Part shown: one piece after another, positions 1 to 11,255 of the stretch | Layout: the number at the start of each line of letters is the position of its first letter | Position numbering within the stretch: position 1 is the stretch's first letter | Source of the DNA: Toxonevra muliebris | Taxonomy: Eukaryota; Arthropoda; Insecta; Diptera; Pallopteridae | Direction: 5' to 3' | Length of the DNA: 64,000 nucleotides | Assembly: GCA_963691655.1 (NCBI GenBank) | Contig: OY829326.1 | Coordinates: 109,589,388 to 109,653,387 of the forward strand | Translations under genes and position numbers: made by a program | Notes under the pieces: generated by a model | What the model saw: only the letters and a program-made list of their open reading frames with translations | Told to the model about the DNA's origin: nothing | Databases searched by the model: none

Positions 1-220
1 GGTCTATAATGCGCAATACCGCTTTAGAGCAGCAATAGGCAAAGAGCTTTATAAAACGAGTTTGGCTTCAACTATATGCTTTAGGTGACCATCTTTTTTT
101 TACGAAATTTCGGTACATAAAGCACACATTGAAAAAAAAACAAATAACTCATAGAAGGCATTTAATGTCATTATTTTGGTATACGAGGGACCAATATAAA
201 ATATTTATTACTTTAACTCA

Positions 221-1188
221 TTAACCCTCTCAAAAGAATGTGTACTTCCCGTGGTAGGAAAAAATCGAACTGTTGATTTTCACGAATTTTTACCTGTCCA
301 GGTTTCGCCGTACGCGAGATACACAAATATGTACAAAAAAAAAACGTTCAGGGAGCTTTAAAATACTCCGACTCGCACCTATGGGCAGGAGCTTCACGAA
401 CGCAACTAGAGTTCCTGGACCGTATTCCACATAGGGCGATAAAGCTAATAGGAGGGTTTCCAGCTCTATTGACTCCTTGGAACACCGTAGAAACGTGGCT
501 TGTGTGACTCAGTTCTACCGGTATTTTCATGATAAATGTTCCGCTGAGATACGGAATTTGATTCCACCAGTTCATGTGTTCATCAGAACTACTCGAACTG
601 CAAGCGGTAGTCACGCATTCCACGTGGATATGGTACCCCAACGCACCACTCATTACAGAGATAGTTCTTTTCTCTGCCGTACCGCGCGTATATCGAGTAA
701 GTGCCCTGCAACCGTTTCCCTGACTTTTACGACATTTCCAAATTTAAAACAAACGTTCACAACTTTTTCTTCCTCTTTCCTCCTACCACTAATCTATCTT
801 CATTCTTCAATCAACGCAATGCTTTGTATTCATAGGGGTAACCCCTGAGTGTTGATTGCCTAAATAAAAAAAAAAATGTGTCTCTATCGACAGAGGAAGG
901 TTCTATCTACATAAGATATATTTTTTTTACACACCTTTTTATTATTTAGTATTTTTAATAATTTTTTGAAATTGACGACACAAAAAAAAATGAGGCTGTC
1001 CCATAAAAGTTATAATAGTTTCGACGGTAATGCTTCAATTGTAACAAAATAAGCAAAATTTTAAACGATAGGGTAAAAAATCACAAAGACGTCAATACCA
1101 AAATGGTTTGGTTGGCATTTAAATCGAAGTCAGGAAAAATGTTCAAATTCATCTACATATATGTGTACGAAAATCGTGAGAGGGTTAA
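221..1188. mobile_element. Inner piggyBac-type MITE (TTAA-flanked)
   Basis: TTAA at 221-224 and 1185-1188 flanks inverted termini CCCTCTCA (225-232) and TGAGAGGG (1177-1184). The repeat is short (8 bp exact), so the call is weaker than for the other TTAA elements, but it is supported because removing the element restores the terminal repeat of the outer one. The interior holds a LINE fragment (about 345-870) and otherwise A/T-rich sequence with no ORF. Confidence 0.5.
345..870 (+). pseudogene. 3' end of a non-LTR retrotransposon (reverse transcriptase C-terminus)
   Basis: A 5'-truncated LINE. The forward frame from 477 (HRRNVACVTQFYRYFHDKCS, later HYRDSSFLCRTA and FTTFPNLKQTF) resembles the C-terminal tail after the reverse transcriptase thumb in Jockey/CR1-like LINEs. 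The preceding residues (FLDRIPHRAIKLIG, about 412-455) are in another frame, so a frameshift lies near 470. The stop falls after 840 and is followed by a short UTR ending TAAATAAAAAAAAAAA (about 862-878), consistent with an A-tail. There is no catalytic domain. It is a dead copy lying inside the inner TTAA element. Confidence 0.65.
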
Positions 1189-1249
1189 GTCCTAATGATG
1201 CGTATACGCATAACAAAGAAGTATATGTTAATGCAGATAATGGGCCGTG

Positions 1250-1312
1250 TGGTATCACAATGGGCCGTTCAGGCCTAAGTGTGTCTCTCGACAGCCACTC
1301 CAACCTAACCTA
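1250..1312 (+). repeat. SINE 3' fragment (GGTTAGG-tailed family)
   Basis: The sequence from TATCACAATGGGCCGTTCAG through CTCTCGACAGCCACTCC to CAACCTAACC matches the 3' part of the tRNA-derived SINE found whole at 52901-53211 (there on the opposite strand). The tRNA-like head and most of the body are missing. Confidence 0.75.
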
Positions 1313-1651
1313 CTGCAGATAAAAAAAATTACAGGAACAAGTAATCGCTATCACAGTTATTCTGACGCGAAGAGCGAAACATAAAAAATTCGATTATATT
1401 ATCATTTGCTATTTGAATTTGTGATGATAAAGACGTGTGATTGAAGATTTTTTGGTTTTTAATGGGTTTGCTCTCGGACTTAATGGGTTAAGTCATAAAT
1501 GTTTCATGTATTAGATAAAAGTACACTACTGTGTGAAAGTGAAAATATACATATAAAATAGGTCTAGTCAAGCAGAGAAAAACTGCATACTCAAAATCTG
1601 CAAATCCATTTTTGATAGGTTAAAGCAAATACTTGCTCGTAGCTTTACTTT

Positions 1652-2127
1652 TGTTGAGGACCATGTAGAGGAACCTCTTATTGAGTTCGACTAAGTGCTC
1701 TCGGCATTAGTTGACGTCACCAGCACTGCTTCCGTCGTCTCCCGACGGAATTATTAGTTATTAGTTATAAGTAAATGAATTATTGAATTACCATAAAATA
1801 CCACTCTGGTATTAGTTTTGTATTGAATTTCCTCTGAAATACCACTCTGGTATTTATCTTACAATGTATTATCCATATATCTTCTCTTTATATACCAATA
1901 TATTGTAATAGATTATCTCAACCCATGAGATTATACCAGTTCACATACGGTATAAAATCCCATTGTTTGAGAAAGTCTAAAATTAGTTCTTGAGCATCCC
2001 TTGCTTACAATAGTTCCAATAAATCGAGGCCACTCTCCGTGGCATGTTATATATTTCAAACCGCATAATAAATTCGTGTTCTTATTTCTCCTCCTTTTAC
2101 CTTTAACAATTAGTACGAAAATATTCA
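1652..2127 (+). repeat. 5' LTR of the Bel/Pao element
   Basis: 476 bp. It contains two copies of a short inverted motif, AATACCACTCTGGTATT (about 1796 and 1839), each able to form a small hairpin. TATA-like runs lie near 1888 and 1951. Two AATAAA polyadenylation-type signals are at 2018-2023 and 2067-2072. The minus-strand reading frame across this LTR is not coding. Confidence 0.93.
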
Positions 2128-2145
2128 TGGTCCTTCGATCCACTT
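2128..2145 (+). other. Candidate primer-binding site
   Basis: TGGTCCTTCGATCCACTT starts immediately after the LTR. TGG is the expected complement of a tRNA CCA end, and the next bases resemble an acceptor/T-arm complement (TTCGATCC). I could not assign the tRNA. Confidence 0.6.
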
Positions 2146-2241
2146 TGAAACGATCCGGCACCTCGGTTTAGTTCTATCGGTCAGTTTCGGTCAACTTTCA
2201 TTTGATTCGGTCGCAAAAAACATCGTGCGAGTGACGAGTGA

Positions 2242-2297
<56 letters not shown>

Positions 2298-3322
2298 GAA
2301 AAAAAACGGTCACAAACATATAAAATCAAAAAGTGAAAAAAACTACATATGTACAAACACAACATATATGAAAAAAAAAAAAAAAATCATCACGTATATA
2401 CAGTGAAAACTAAAACATTTTAACTAAAATAATACATATAAAACAAGCACAAGTATATACAGTGAAAACTAAAACATTTCAACTAAAATAATACATATAA
2501 AACAAGCACACGTACATACAGTTAAAACTAAAACATTTTTTAAAAAACATATAAAACAAAAACACGTTTAAAATAAAAAACAAAGGCACATATGTACAAA
2601 TACAAACATATATGAAACATAAGAAAAACATATATAAGATAATTTACAAAAACACATGCATATGTACATATAGTGAAAATAAAAATCATAAAACCAACTA
2701 TAAATTGAAAAAAAAAAAAAAAAAAAAACCGTTTGGTTTTTAATAACTTATATATATACCAGTGCTGAAACCCAGGGGGAAGAAATCGTTACGCACACAA
2801 AACAAATCTTTAAAGTGCACACATACAATTAAATAATACTTACTACATACATTAGTGGAAGTGCAACAAAAGTAAAGTACAGCTCCAGTACTTATATATA
2901 TATATGCATATTATTAGGTACAAATAAAGTGATCACAAAACCTATATACATAATTTAAAATATTGAACACATATACACAAAAACAACACAAAACTTAAAT
3001 ACATAATACACATGCACATAACACTAGTGTGGTGAACAATATTCAAATACTCAAAAAATAAAATTTGTGTACTTACCCAAACCTGAAAAAAAAAAAAAAC
3101 ATACATTACCTGAAAAATAATTAAAAAAAAAAAAAAAAAAACGTGAAAACAATCAAATACAACACAACATAAAACAACACAGTCCACAGCTTTACCATCA
3201 TCAGATCATCAACAGTCACCATATCAACAATCACATCATACATATATTCAACATAGCCCAAATAAACAATCATCAAATTTCCTCTCACAACATCAATCTC
3301 AGCAATCCCATAATACCCGAAA

Positions 3323-3336
3323 ATGTCACAGTAAGT
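3323..3336 (+). other. Candidate first coding exon and 5' splice site
   Basis: ATG TCA CA at 3323-3330 is followed directly by GTAAGT (3331-3336), a consensus 5' splice site. Joining base 3330 to base 10064 keeps the frame of the downstream zinc-knuckle ORF, which lacks an ATG of its own near its beginning. This is inference from signals and frame; no transcript was available. Confidence 0.6.
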
Positions 3337-4648
3337 TGGTGTATCGTTCCTAATTTTGTTAAATATTACATATATATCCCTTATATAGTAATTTTTGTAA
3401 AGAGAATTCTCCATTTTCCTTTACAGTACTTAAAAAACAACATTATCCCTAAATTGCAAATTTTCTAAAATTTTCTGTAATATAAATACATATTAAAGGA
3501 GATTTTCCGCTTTCCTTTACCTTATTAAAAATCAAAATATTTTCCGCTGCTTTTCAACTGTGAAAAAATAGGTTATAAATTAGCCCATTATCAAAAAGAT
3601 CCACTATTTCTTAGGGATCCCGCGATTTTATATAAATGATTTGTATGTATAATAGCCGTTTGAACTATTACATACTTTGAAAAATTTTCCGTTTTTCCGC
3701 TGATCTTATTATTTACTCAAAATAATCCGTTCTTTTGTATATATAAGTATATAATAGCCGTTTGAACTATTACATACTTTGAAAAATTTTCCGTTTTTCC
3801 GCTGATCTTATTATTTACTCAAAATAATCCGTTCTTTTGTATATATAAGTATATAACAGCTGTTTGAGCTATTACATACTTCTAAAAATTTTCTGATTTT
3901 CCGCTAACTCTAGCGCATTATATACACACTTTCGGGTGATTATATATTTGCTAACTCTAGCATTTTATATAGTCATATTATATATTATATAATTAATTTA
4001 TAATATATGAGCTCGAAGAAAAGTTTAAATTTTAAAGTGGTGCTTATATATTCACATATATAAACAGAATTCTCTCTCCCTTATTACCCATAAATAAGGA
4101 GAGGCGCGAAAAAAGATAAAAGGAAGAGGATCAGCAAATCATCCCCTATTTTTTGCAATTCTCATAAAAGCGCAATAGCCGTGTGGTTTAATACATACGC
4201 GCAGAATTCGATCACATACTAGAAAAATATAACCCAGTATATTACTAGTATTAGCACACCCAAACAAAAAATTTTAATTTTATTAAATACATTTCTTTTA
4301 CATTTTACAAAATAAACTAATACTTTAGTTTATTTTATTAAGTTTAAAATACTTATAATCTCAAAAAAAAAAAAAAATTTTAACAATAAAGCTTTCTCGT
4401 CAGCTTTATTAATTTCGGACTACATTTATATAAAGTATCGACCAGCATTCTCTATTGTTGGTTCGTGCACAATTTTTTTCTTTACCAAAACGTTTAAATC
4501 TGTAATATTAAATTTTATTTAATAGAACATTGTTGTGTCTCAAACATTTTAAAATTTTTTTGCATATCGAACAGCAAACCTTTGCTGACTCTGAAAATAT
4601 TTTTAAATTATTCGAATAAATTTAGCTCTCTTAAATTTTTAAAATAAA

Positions 4649-7600
4649 ATGCAACGATCACCACCCGAAACCAGCAGACCCGATGCTAGCAAACCAGAAG
4701 CTATTAAAAAATCTCTTGATATCCCACAAGGGAAGACGCGATCTTCATCAAGAAATCTTTTTGACGCGATTTTGAAAAAATTTATTTTCGAATCAGATCG
4801 CTTGATACAATTTTGCATTAGATGGTCCAACACCCCAGTTGAAGATCAAACTGACAGCATTCTGGCAGTGAAGCTACATGAGCTTGAGCAAAGTTGGGCT
4901 CGTGTTTTGCAAACATATGAGGATGTTTATGCTACTGACGATGAAAACATCAAAAAGTCAGCAGAACAGAAATTTTGGAATTGCAGCGATCACTTCGAAA
5001 GCTGCAAAGCCCAATTAAATGAGATTTTGAAGATCTCTACTTCAAACCCTAAATCTCAACCACTCTCTAGTTCCAATACCCAAACTTCTCACGAAGATAA
5101 AATTGGATCGACAAATATCTGCCTTCAGGTCCCACCATGTGACACTGAAATTTTTTATGGTGGATATGAAGAGTGGCCATCCTTTCGTGACATGTTCACT
5201 GCCGTCTACATAAATCATGCAAAGCTCACTCCTGCCCAAAAATTGTATCACCTTCGCTATAAAACAAAAGGCAAAGCTGGTGCCATTGTTAAACAATACC
5301 CCTTAAGCGATGATAATTTCGATCTCGCTTGGGAAGCACTAAAATCACGATACGAAAATCGTAGAATTTTAGTAGATAATCAAGTAAAAGCTCTGATGAA
5401 CATACCTCTTATGAACACAGAAAATAGCGAAGCGATTCAAAAAACTCAAAATACAATCAATAACTGTTTGTCTATTCTCAAGACACAGGGTATTTTAGTG
5501 GATACATGGGATCCCATCCTAGTATATATCTGCTCCTCAAAATTACCCGAAGATACTTTAGCTCTATGGGAACAATCTCTTACATCTCGGAAAGAGCTCC
5601 CAACTTGGCATGAAATGGATAGATTTCTTACGAGTAGGTTCGAAGTAGTTGAGCGTCTAACGCGCTATCGGCCTTCGAAACCTAGAGCGCCCACAACCCA
5701 TCTCCCTCAAAATAGAACTCAGAATCGAACTCAATCATATCATTCTGAAAATAGGCAGCAATTCTCATGCAGGCTTTGCAACGCAAATCATGCGTTGAAA
5801 TACTGCCAAAAATTTAAACGCCTGTCTATTTTCGATAGATTGAAGTTCGTAAAAGAGAATAAATATTGTGAAAATTGCTTGTCATATTCACATATGATAA
5901 ATGAATGTTCAAGTCAATTCACTTGTATATACTGCCAGCGACAGCATCACTCAATGCTCCATGTCACGTCCAGCAGTCAAAATCCACGGCCTAGACATAG
6001 TCAACCCAGACTTAGCTCTCATGCATCTACGAATGCTCACTCCACTACAGCTAACCCTCAAAAAAAGCCTAGTGAACCCAATAGTGAGAAAGTTCATGCT
6101 CACCATTCCAATATTGGAGAAAAAACTTTGCTTCCCACTGCAATAGTCTCAATCTCACATTTAGGTGAAATTTATAAGGTCCGTGCGTTAATAGATCCAG
6201 GTTCCCAGAAAACTTTTATATCCTCAAAAATTCAAAAAACCATAGCACTCCCCACAACAGAAGCTCATTACTCAATTTCTGGTATGGGAGGTAGAATGGT
6301 TCAAAGGTCGAATAAAATATGCTCTCTCACACTATGTTCCTCAAACATAAATACGAAAATTGCAGCTCATGCTATAGTCCTCCCACAATTAACCAACTTC
6401 TTGCCCACATTTAAGGTGAAAGATCCTGAGTGGAAGGAGTTCTCAAGGTTAGAGCTAGCTGATCCACAATGTTTCTCTCCTGCTAAAATCGATCTGGTTA
6501 TTGGTAGCGATTTGACCCCTCAAATCCTATTACAAGGCTTGCATCGAAATATTTGCGGAAGTTTGCTAGCACAAAATACGATTTTCGGATGGATCTTAAG
6601 CGGACCCATTGCAGAAAACGTAACGGCATTCACGACGCAAGTATCTCCCATCTCAAACGATTGTCTTAGTGCTCAATTAAGACAATTCTGGGAGCAGGAA
6701 GAAATACTGGATTCCCCAGCAGCGTTAGAAGAAGACAAAATTTGTGAAGAATTGTACAAAGAAACAACCACAAGACGATCTGATGGTAGATATGTGGTAC
6801 GACTCCCTTTTAAGTCAGCATTTCCAGAATCCATGGCATTAGGACATTCCAGAACTCAAGCGCTCCACCAACTCCTAGGTATGGAGCGCACTCTGGCAAA
6901 GAAAGGTGATTTGCAAGATACTTACTCGAAAGTACTTGACGAATATCTCTCTCTGAACCACATGGAAAAAACCACTTCATGGGAAACTGTATCGAATGGT
7001 AAATATTTCTCTTTTTATTTGCCACATCATGCAGTAGTTCGCCCAGAAAAGAAAACGACAAAAGTTCGAGTAGTTTTTAATGCATCCAAAGTTACCAGTT
7101 CAGGGAATTCCTTAAACGATGTTCTCTACACCGGCCCTACCCTCCAAACCGACTTAATGCTTCTAATTTTAAGATGGAGGTTTTATCAATTTGTTTTCAA
7201 TGGCGATATTGAAAAAATGTATCGGCAAATCCTTGTTCATGAGGACGATCAAAATTTTCAACGGATTCTCTTCCGCAAATCTCCACAATGTATAATAGAA
7301 GACTACAAATTGAAAACGGTGACCTTTGGTGTAAATTGTGCCCCATATTTAGCTATAAGAACGCTGCATCAATTAGCATACGACTCTAAAGAAAAATTTC
7401 CTCTCGCTTCTAATATTCTGTTAGAAGAAACCTATGTCGATGACATACTTTCTGGTGGTCATGATGTAGAGTCAGCCATTGAATCCATGAGTCAGGTAAT
7501 TCAATCCCTGAATTCCGCAGGTTTGCCTTTGAAAAAGATAACTTCAAATAATCCCATTATTCTCAATAAGGTTCCAACTCAAGACCTGCTAAACTCTGAT

Positions 7601-9985
7601 TTTTTGCGTTTCCAAGACACGTCATCCACAAAAACTCTAGGCATTCGGTGGAATGCAATAAAAGATTCATTTTCATACACATTCGACCCCATTCCAGCTT
7701 CAACCTCTGCCACGAAACGCCAGATTCTCTCTTCTGTTGCGAAACTTTTCGACCCGGCAGGATGGCTATCGCCAGTTATGGTTCAAGCGAAAATCCTACT
7801 CCAACAACTCTGGTTAGAAGGTACTGATTGGGATGAATGTGTAAAACCGAATTCGCTCCATAAATGGAACAATTTTGTAGAAAATCTCTCTACAATCGGC
7901 AACATCGAAATCCCTCGATGGATCCAATTCTCGCCGAACAAACATATCCAACTCCATGGATTTTGTGATGCATCGGAAAAAGCTTATTGTGCTTGCCTTT
8001 ATATTCGCACACAAGAGAAAGACAATCCCGTTTCCTCTCATCTCTTAGTTGCAAAAGGTAAAGTGGCTCCTCTGCAAACAATAAGCCTTCCGCGGCTAGA
8101 ATTGTGTGGAGCGGTCTTACTCTCAAAATTAGTTAAACATGTTCGATCCTATCTCAATCTCGAGAACCAAGAACTCTTCCTTTGGTCAGATTCTGAGATC
8201 GTTCTTGCTTGGCTAGAAAAGCCTCCATGCACTTGGAAAACCTATGTAGCGAATCGTACATCTCAAATCATCAAAAATGTTGGTAATGCATCTTGGCGTC
8301 ATGTCGCAAGTGCAGATAACCCAGCTGACTTAGGTACTCGTGGGTGCAAACCACAAGACTTAGCAACACATTCTCTATGGTGGAAGGGTCCCGAATGGCT
8401 ACAGAAAGTCCCTCTTCAATGGCCACAGCCCTCTCAATCCACCAAATCTCCCCCTGAAGTACGTAAGGTAAACGTTTTCCATGCAGTTGAACGTGCCGAC
8501 ATCCTCGAGCGGTTCTCTTCGTTCTCTCGTGCATTACGTGTTCTTTGCCTCGTATTTCGCTTTTTTCATAAGCTTAAGAAAGCTTCTATTTCTGAGGTCG
8601 GCAACATAACCCAGTTAGAAGTACAATTTGTCAAAACTCGTTTGATAAAACTCACTCAATCTCAGTATTTCAATCCTGAATACTTAGCGCTTTCGGCTTC
8701 AAAGCCGATTGGCAAGAAAAGTTCATTACTCTCGCTGAATCCATTCCTGGATACTCACGGCGTTATGAGGGTAAATGGACGCTTAGTTCATGCTGCTCTA
8801 AGCTATAATGAACGGCACCCTGTTATCATCCCTGATATATCTCGTTTTTGTTCATTATACTTAGATTTTCTTCATAAAATTCTCTTGCATGCCGAAAAAC
8901 AACTTATGATTCGAATGGTACAGCAAGAGTACTATATTCCTCGCCTAAAACTCAAGGTGAAAAAATGCATATTTCAATGCAAAGCTTGCACTTTATACAA
9001 GCAACGGGTCCGATCCCAAATAATGGCCGCTCTACCTCCAGAGCGCTGTACATTCTCTCTCCCCTTTACCGTCACTGGAGTCGACTTCGCTGGTCCCTTT
9101 CAAGTGAAGTCCTCTATTCTTCGACGATCCCCATATCTGAAAGCATATGTCTGTGTTTTCGTCTGTTTCTCCACAAAGGCGATACATCTCGAAGTTTGCT
9201 CAGATCTCACGACTGAAGCTTTTCGAGCAGCATTTGCTAGGTTTACCGGCCGACGGGGCCTTCCCAGCAAAATGATGTCGGATAATGGAAAGACATTCAT
9301 TGGAGCCCAGCGTGCGATCAGTAAAGATCTTGTTCAATTTCTAAACGAGGTTTCTACTGATATAGCAGCCAAATACAGCACCCAAGGTTGCGAATGGGTA
9401 TTCATCCCGCCAAATGCACCTCATATGGGTGGCCTCTGGGAATCCGGAGTAAAAAGCTTCAAGACCCATTTTATTAAAATCGCCGGGTCGCATAGGTTTA
9501 CGTTCGAGGAATTCCTCACACTCATAACTCGAATAGAGGCCGTTCTCAATTCCCGACCACTATCTCCTATGTCCCAAGATCCATCAGATTTACTTGCCCT
9601 TACTCCAGGTCATTTTCTTCGTGGTGGGCCACTTCTCGCTTTGCCGGAACCGAATGCCGAATATCTGTCTCTCTCTACTCGGTGGCAAAAACTCAAGGTT
9701 CTTCACCATCAATTTAGCAGACGGTGGAAGGACGAGTATCTCAAAGAATTGCACAAGAGATACAAGTGGAAATATCCTCAAAAGGACATCACTGAAGGCG
9801 AGCTCGTCGTCGTAAAAGATGATCTACTACCCCCACACGAATGGCGCCTTGGTCGAGTAATCAAGGTGTACCGTGGGGCTGATAATCATATCAGAGTAGC
9901 TGATGTCCGTACTCAAAACGGAGTTTTTAAAAGACCCATAGTCAAATTATGCGTCTTACCCAATGACCCTCCCCCAAACTCTTAA
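4649..9985 (+). CDS. Bel/Pao Gag-Pol polyprotein, intact (1778 aa)
   Basis: Starts at the first ATG after the leader and runs without a stop. Domains by motif: a capsid-side DUF1759-type region (about 165-300, [15 protein letters not shown]); three zinc knuckles (about 372-436, from CRLCNANH to HHSMLH); aspartic protease with catalytic Asp in LIDPGSQ (about 516); reverse transcriptase with YVDD (929-932); RNase H starting near GFCDASEKA (about 1103), with LPRLELCGA and [11 protein letters not shown]; integrase with a zinc site ([13 protein letters not shown]), core Asp in GVDFAGPF (about 1479), Asp in SDNGKTF (about 1545) and Glu in LWESGVK (about 1598); and a DUF5641-like C-terminus ([16 protein letters not shown]). 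It would make the particle, copy RNA to DNA and integrate it. All catalytic residues I can place are present, so the element may be autonomous. Confidence 0.95.
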   Translation: MQRSPPETSRPDASKPEAIKKSLDIPQGKTRSSSRNLFDAILKKFIFESDRLIQFCIRWSNTPVEDQTDSILAVKLHELEQSWARVLQTYEDVYATDDENIKKSAEQKFWNCSDHFESCKAQLNEILKISTSNPKSQPLSSSNTQTSHEDKIGSTNICLQVPPCDTEIFYGGYEEWPSFRDMFTAVYINHAKLTPAQKLYHLRYKTKGKAGAIVKQYPLSDDNFDLAWEALKSRYENRRILVDNQVKALMNIPLMNTENSEAIQKTQNTINNCLSILKTQGILVDTWDPILVYICSSKLPEDTLALWEQSLTSRKELPTWHEMDRFLTSRFEVVERLTRYRPSKPRAPTTHLPQNRTQNRTQSYHSENRQQFSCRLCNANHALKYCQKFKRLSIFDRLKFVKENKYCENCLSYSHMINECSSQFTCIYCQRQHHSMLHVTSSSQNPRPRHSQPRLSSHASTNAHSTTANPQKKPSEPNSEKVHAHHSNIGEKTLLPTAIVSISHLGEIYKVRALIDPGSQKTFISSKIQKTIALPTTEAHYSISGMGGRMVQRSNKICSLTLCSSNINTKIAAHAIVLPQLTNFLPTFKVKDPEWKEFSRLELADPQCFSPAKIDLVIGSDLTPQILLQGLHRNICGSLLAQNTIFGWILSGPIAENVTAFTTQVSPISNDCLSAQLRQFWEQEEILDSPAALEEDKICEELYKETTTRRSDGRYVVRLPFKSAFPESMALGHSRTQALHQLLGMERTLAKKGDLQDTYSKVLDEYLSLNHMEKTTSWETVSNGKYFSFYLPHHAVVRPEKKTTKVRVVFNASKVTSSGNSLNDVLYTGPTLQTDLMLLILRWRFYQFVFNGDIEKMYRQILVHEDDQNFQRILFRKSPQCIIEDYKLKTVTFGVNCAPYLAIRTLHQLAYDSKEKFPLASNILLEETYVDDILSGGHDVESAIESMSQVIQSLNSAGLPLKKITSNNPIILNKVPTQDLLNSDFLRFQDTSSTKTLGIRWNAIKDSFSYTFDPIPASTSATKRQILSSVAKLFDPAGWLSPVMVQAKILLQQLWLEGTDWDECVKPNSLHKWNNFVENLSTIGNIEIPRWIQFSPNKHIQLHGFCDASEKAYCACLYIRTQEKDNPVSSHLLVAKGKVAPLQTISLPRLELCGAVLLSKLVKHVRSYLNLENQELFLWSDSEIVLAWLEKPPCTWKTYVANRTSQIIKNVGNASWRHVASADNPADLGTRGCKPQDLATHSLWWKGPEWLQKVPLQWPQPSQSTKSPPEVRKVNVFHAVERADILERFSSFSRALRVLCLVFRFFHKLKKASISEVGNITQLEVQFVKTRLIKLTQSQYFNPEYLALSASKPIGKKSSLLSLNPFLDTHGVMRVNGRLVHAALSYNERHPVIIPDISRFCSLYLDFLHKILLHAEKQLMIRMVQQEYYIPRLKLKVKKCIFQCKACTLYKQRVRSQIMAALPPERCTFSLPFTVTGVDFAGPFQVKSSILRRSPYLKAYVCVFVCFSTKAIHLEVCSDLTTEAFRAAFARFTGRRGLPSKMMSDNGKTFIGAQRAISKDLVQFLNEVSTDIAAKYSTQGCEWVFIPPNAPHMGGLWESGVKSFKTHFIKIAGSHRFTFEEFLTLITRIEAVLNSRPLSPMSQDPSDLLALTPGHFLRGGPLLALPEPNAEYLSLSTRWQKLKVLHHQFSRRWKDEYLKELHKRYKWKYPQKDITEGELVVVKDDLLPPHEWRLGRVIKVYRGADNHIRVADVRTQNGVFKRPIVKLCVLPNDPPPNS

Positions 9986-10063
9986 TCTCAATAAATCTCA
10001 AACTCACAATACATATCAGCATCCTTAATTTATGAGATAATAATAATTGTCTTATAATTACAG

Positions 10064-10613
10064 ATCTCACGAACAAAGCGAAGTCTTCCGCTGTCGAGTG
10101 TGTGCGAGGTACCACCCGTTAAAATATTGCCGGTCGTTCCTTGCAATGACCCCAGACGAACGATATCAAGCAGCGCGGAGTCATCGATATTGTATCAACT
10201 GCCTGGCAAGCTCCCATAGCACCGGGGCCTGCACATCGCTACGGAGCTGTCATGCCTGCGGTCTAGGGCATCATACCCTTCTGCACGCCCATTTCCCTGC
10301 GCGTCAGCGGATTGGTCGGGTTGTGCCAGTGCGACCATCTACTAATGAACGTCGGCGCATTGGCCAACGCGCTCGAAGTACGGCAGTGTCGGCCGTACAG
10401 CAACGCCTGCGATCGGCTGTAACGAGAATCCCATCTCAATCGCCAACACCGCAACGCGCACGCAATAACTCCACCCGTCGACAGCCCACACCACAACCAC
10501 GGCGAAGCGTGCGATCTGGAAGAGAACGAAGATCGAGGCATCATCAGCTCCTGACAGCCGTGGTGATGGTTCTGAAGGAGGTAAAAATGACGTTGAACGG
10601 CCAATCCGTCTAA
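10064..10613 (+). CDS. Second Bel/Pao ORF: zinc-knuckle protein, probably from spliced RNA
   Basis: The open frame before 10064 has no ATG, and the sequence there is TTGTCTTATAATTACAG, a good 3' splice site ending at 10063. Exon 1 at 3323-3330 would supply the start and join in frame, giving about 185 aa. The N-terminal part has three zinc modules (CRVCARYH to C, then CINCLASSH to C, then CHACGLGHHTLLH) that align module for module with Gag residues 372-436. The rest is basic and rich in Arg, Ser and Gln. It has no capsid, protease or RT. The region is clearly more GC-rich than Gag-Pol. A +1 frame is also open through the end and into the 3' LTR (stop at 10664), ending in an acidic tail (DVEDHVEEPLIEFD). 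Expected role, by inference: nucleic-acid binding. Confidence 0.7.
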
Positions 10614-10623
10614 GGGCCCGCGA

Positions 10624-11099
10624 TGTTGAGGACCATGTAGAGGAACCTCTTATTGAGTTCGACTAAGTGCTCTCGGCATTAGTTGACGTCACCAGCACTG
10701 CTTCCGTCGTCTCCCGACGGAATTATTAGTTATTAGTTATAAGTAAATGAATTATTGAATTACCATAAAATACCACTCTGGTATTAGTTTTGTATTGAAT
10801 TTCCTCTGAAATACCACTCTGGTATTTATCTTACAATGTATTATCCATATATCTTCTCTTTATATACCAATATATTGTAATAGATTATCTCAACCCATGA
10901 GATTATACCAGTTCACATACGGTATAAAATCCCATTGTTTGAGAAAGTCTAAAATTAGTTCTTGAGCATCCCTTGCTTACAATAGTTCCAATAAATCGAG
11001 GCCACTCTCCGTGGCATGTTATATATTTCAAACCGCATAATAAATTCGTGTTCTTATTTCTCCTCCTTTTACCTTTAACAATTAGTACGAAAGTATTCA
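10624..11099 (+). repeat. 3' LTR of the Bel/Pao element
   Basis: 476 bp, matching 1652-2127 except at 11093 (G instead of A). It is followed by the target duplication ACTTT at 11100-11104. AATAAA signals occur at 10990-10995 and 11039-11044. The alternative frame of the second ORF terminates inside this LTR at 10664-10666. Confidence 0.93.
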
Positions 11100-11255
11100 A
11101 CTTTTTTTATACAATGAGAAAGTTTTTATATGTCTATAAATAGAAGGGAGCTTACAATAATATATAAATTGCCAATATATCTTAAGGAATACCGGAGTTA
11201 GTGAGCAAAATATAAGGAAAATTTAAAATTTTTTTTACATTTTTTCATTTGTACT

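Larger units (their letters stand above)
213..1491. mobile_element. Outer piggyBac-type MITE (TTAA-flanked), interrupted
   Basis: TTAA stands at 213-216 and 1488-1491. If the inner TTAA element (221-1188) is removed, the left end reads CTCATTAAGTCC and the inverted right end reads CCCATTAAGTCC, so 11 of 12 bases match next to the TTAA. The uninterrupted element would be about 307 bp. It has no coding capacity. The left end is visible only after the nested insertion is removed, because its terminal repeat is split between 217-224 and 1189-1192. The call rests on terminal repeats and target site alone, and no transposase is present. Confidence 0.6.
2128..4648 (+). other. Long A-rich leader of the Bel/Pao element
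   Basis: About 2.5 kb between LTR and Gag-Pol start. The plus strand is very A-rich and G-poor up to about 3300, with poly(A) runs at about 2249-2295 and 2708-2728. It contains a 61-64-bp tandem repeat (about 2395-2580, beginning around TATACAGTGAAAACTAAAAC) and a 102-bp tandem repeat whose units start near 3651, 3753 and 3855 (AATAGCCGTTTGAAC). A further degenerate AATAGCCGT lies near 4173. It also carries the candidate first exon and splice donor of the downstream ORF (3323-3336). No long ORF. Confidence 0.8.
1652..11099 (+). mobile_element. Complete Bel/Pao LTR retrotransposon
   Basis: A 9448-bp element with LTRs at 1652-2127 and 10624-11099, both beginning TGTTGAGG and ending TATTCA. It is flanked by the 5-bp duplication ACTTT (1647-1651 and 11100-11104). 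Reading the two LTRs side by side I find one difference (A at 2121, G at 11093), so the insertion is recent. Internal parts in order are a primer-binding-like TGG at 2128, a 2.5-kb leader, one Gag-Pol ORF (4649-9985), a short gap, a second ORF (10064-10613) and the 3' LTR. No obvious polypurine tract precedes the 3' LTR; the adjacent bases are AAGGGCCCGCGA. The order protease, RT, RNase H, integrase and the 5-bp target duplication fit Bel/Pao. Confidence 0.95.

Noticed and set aside
1931..2161. Minus-strand ORF in the 5' LTR (and its twin at 10903-11100)
   Set aside because: Shadow ORF in the duplicated LTR with no similarity and no context for expression.
2942..3414. Minus-strand ORFs rich in Phe and Val in the Bel/Pao leader
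   Set aside because: Complement of A-rich leader sequence; composition artefact.
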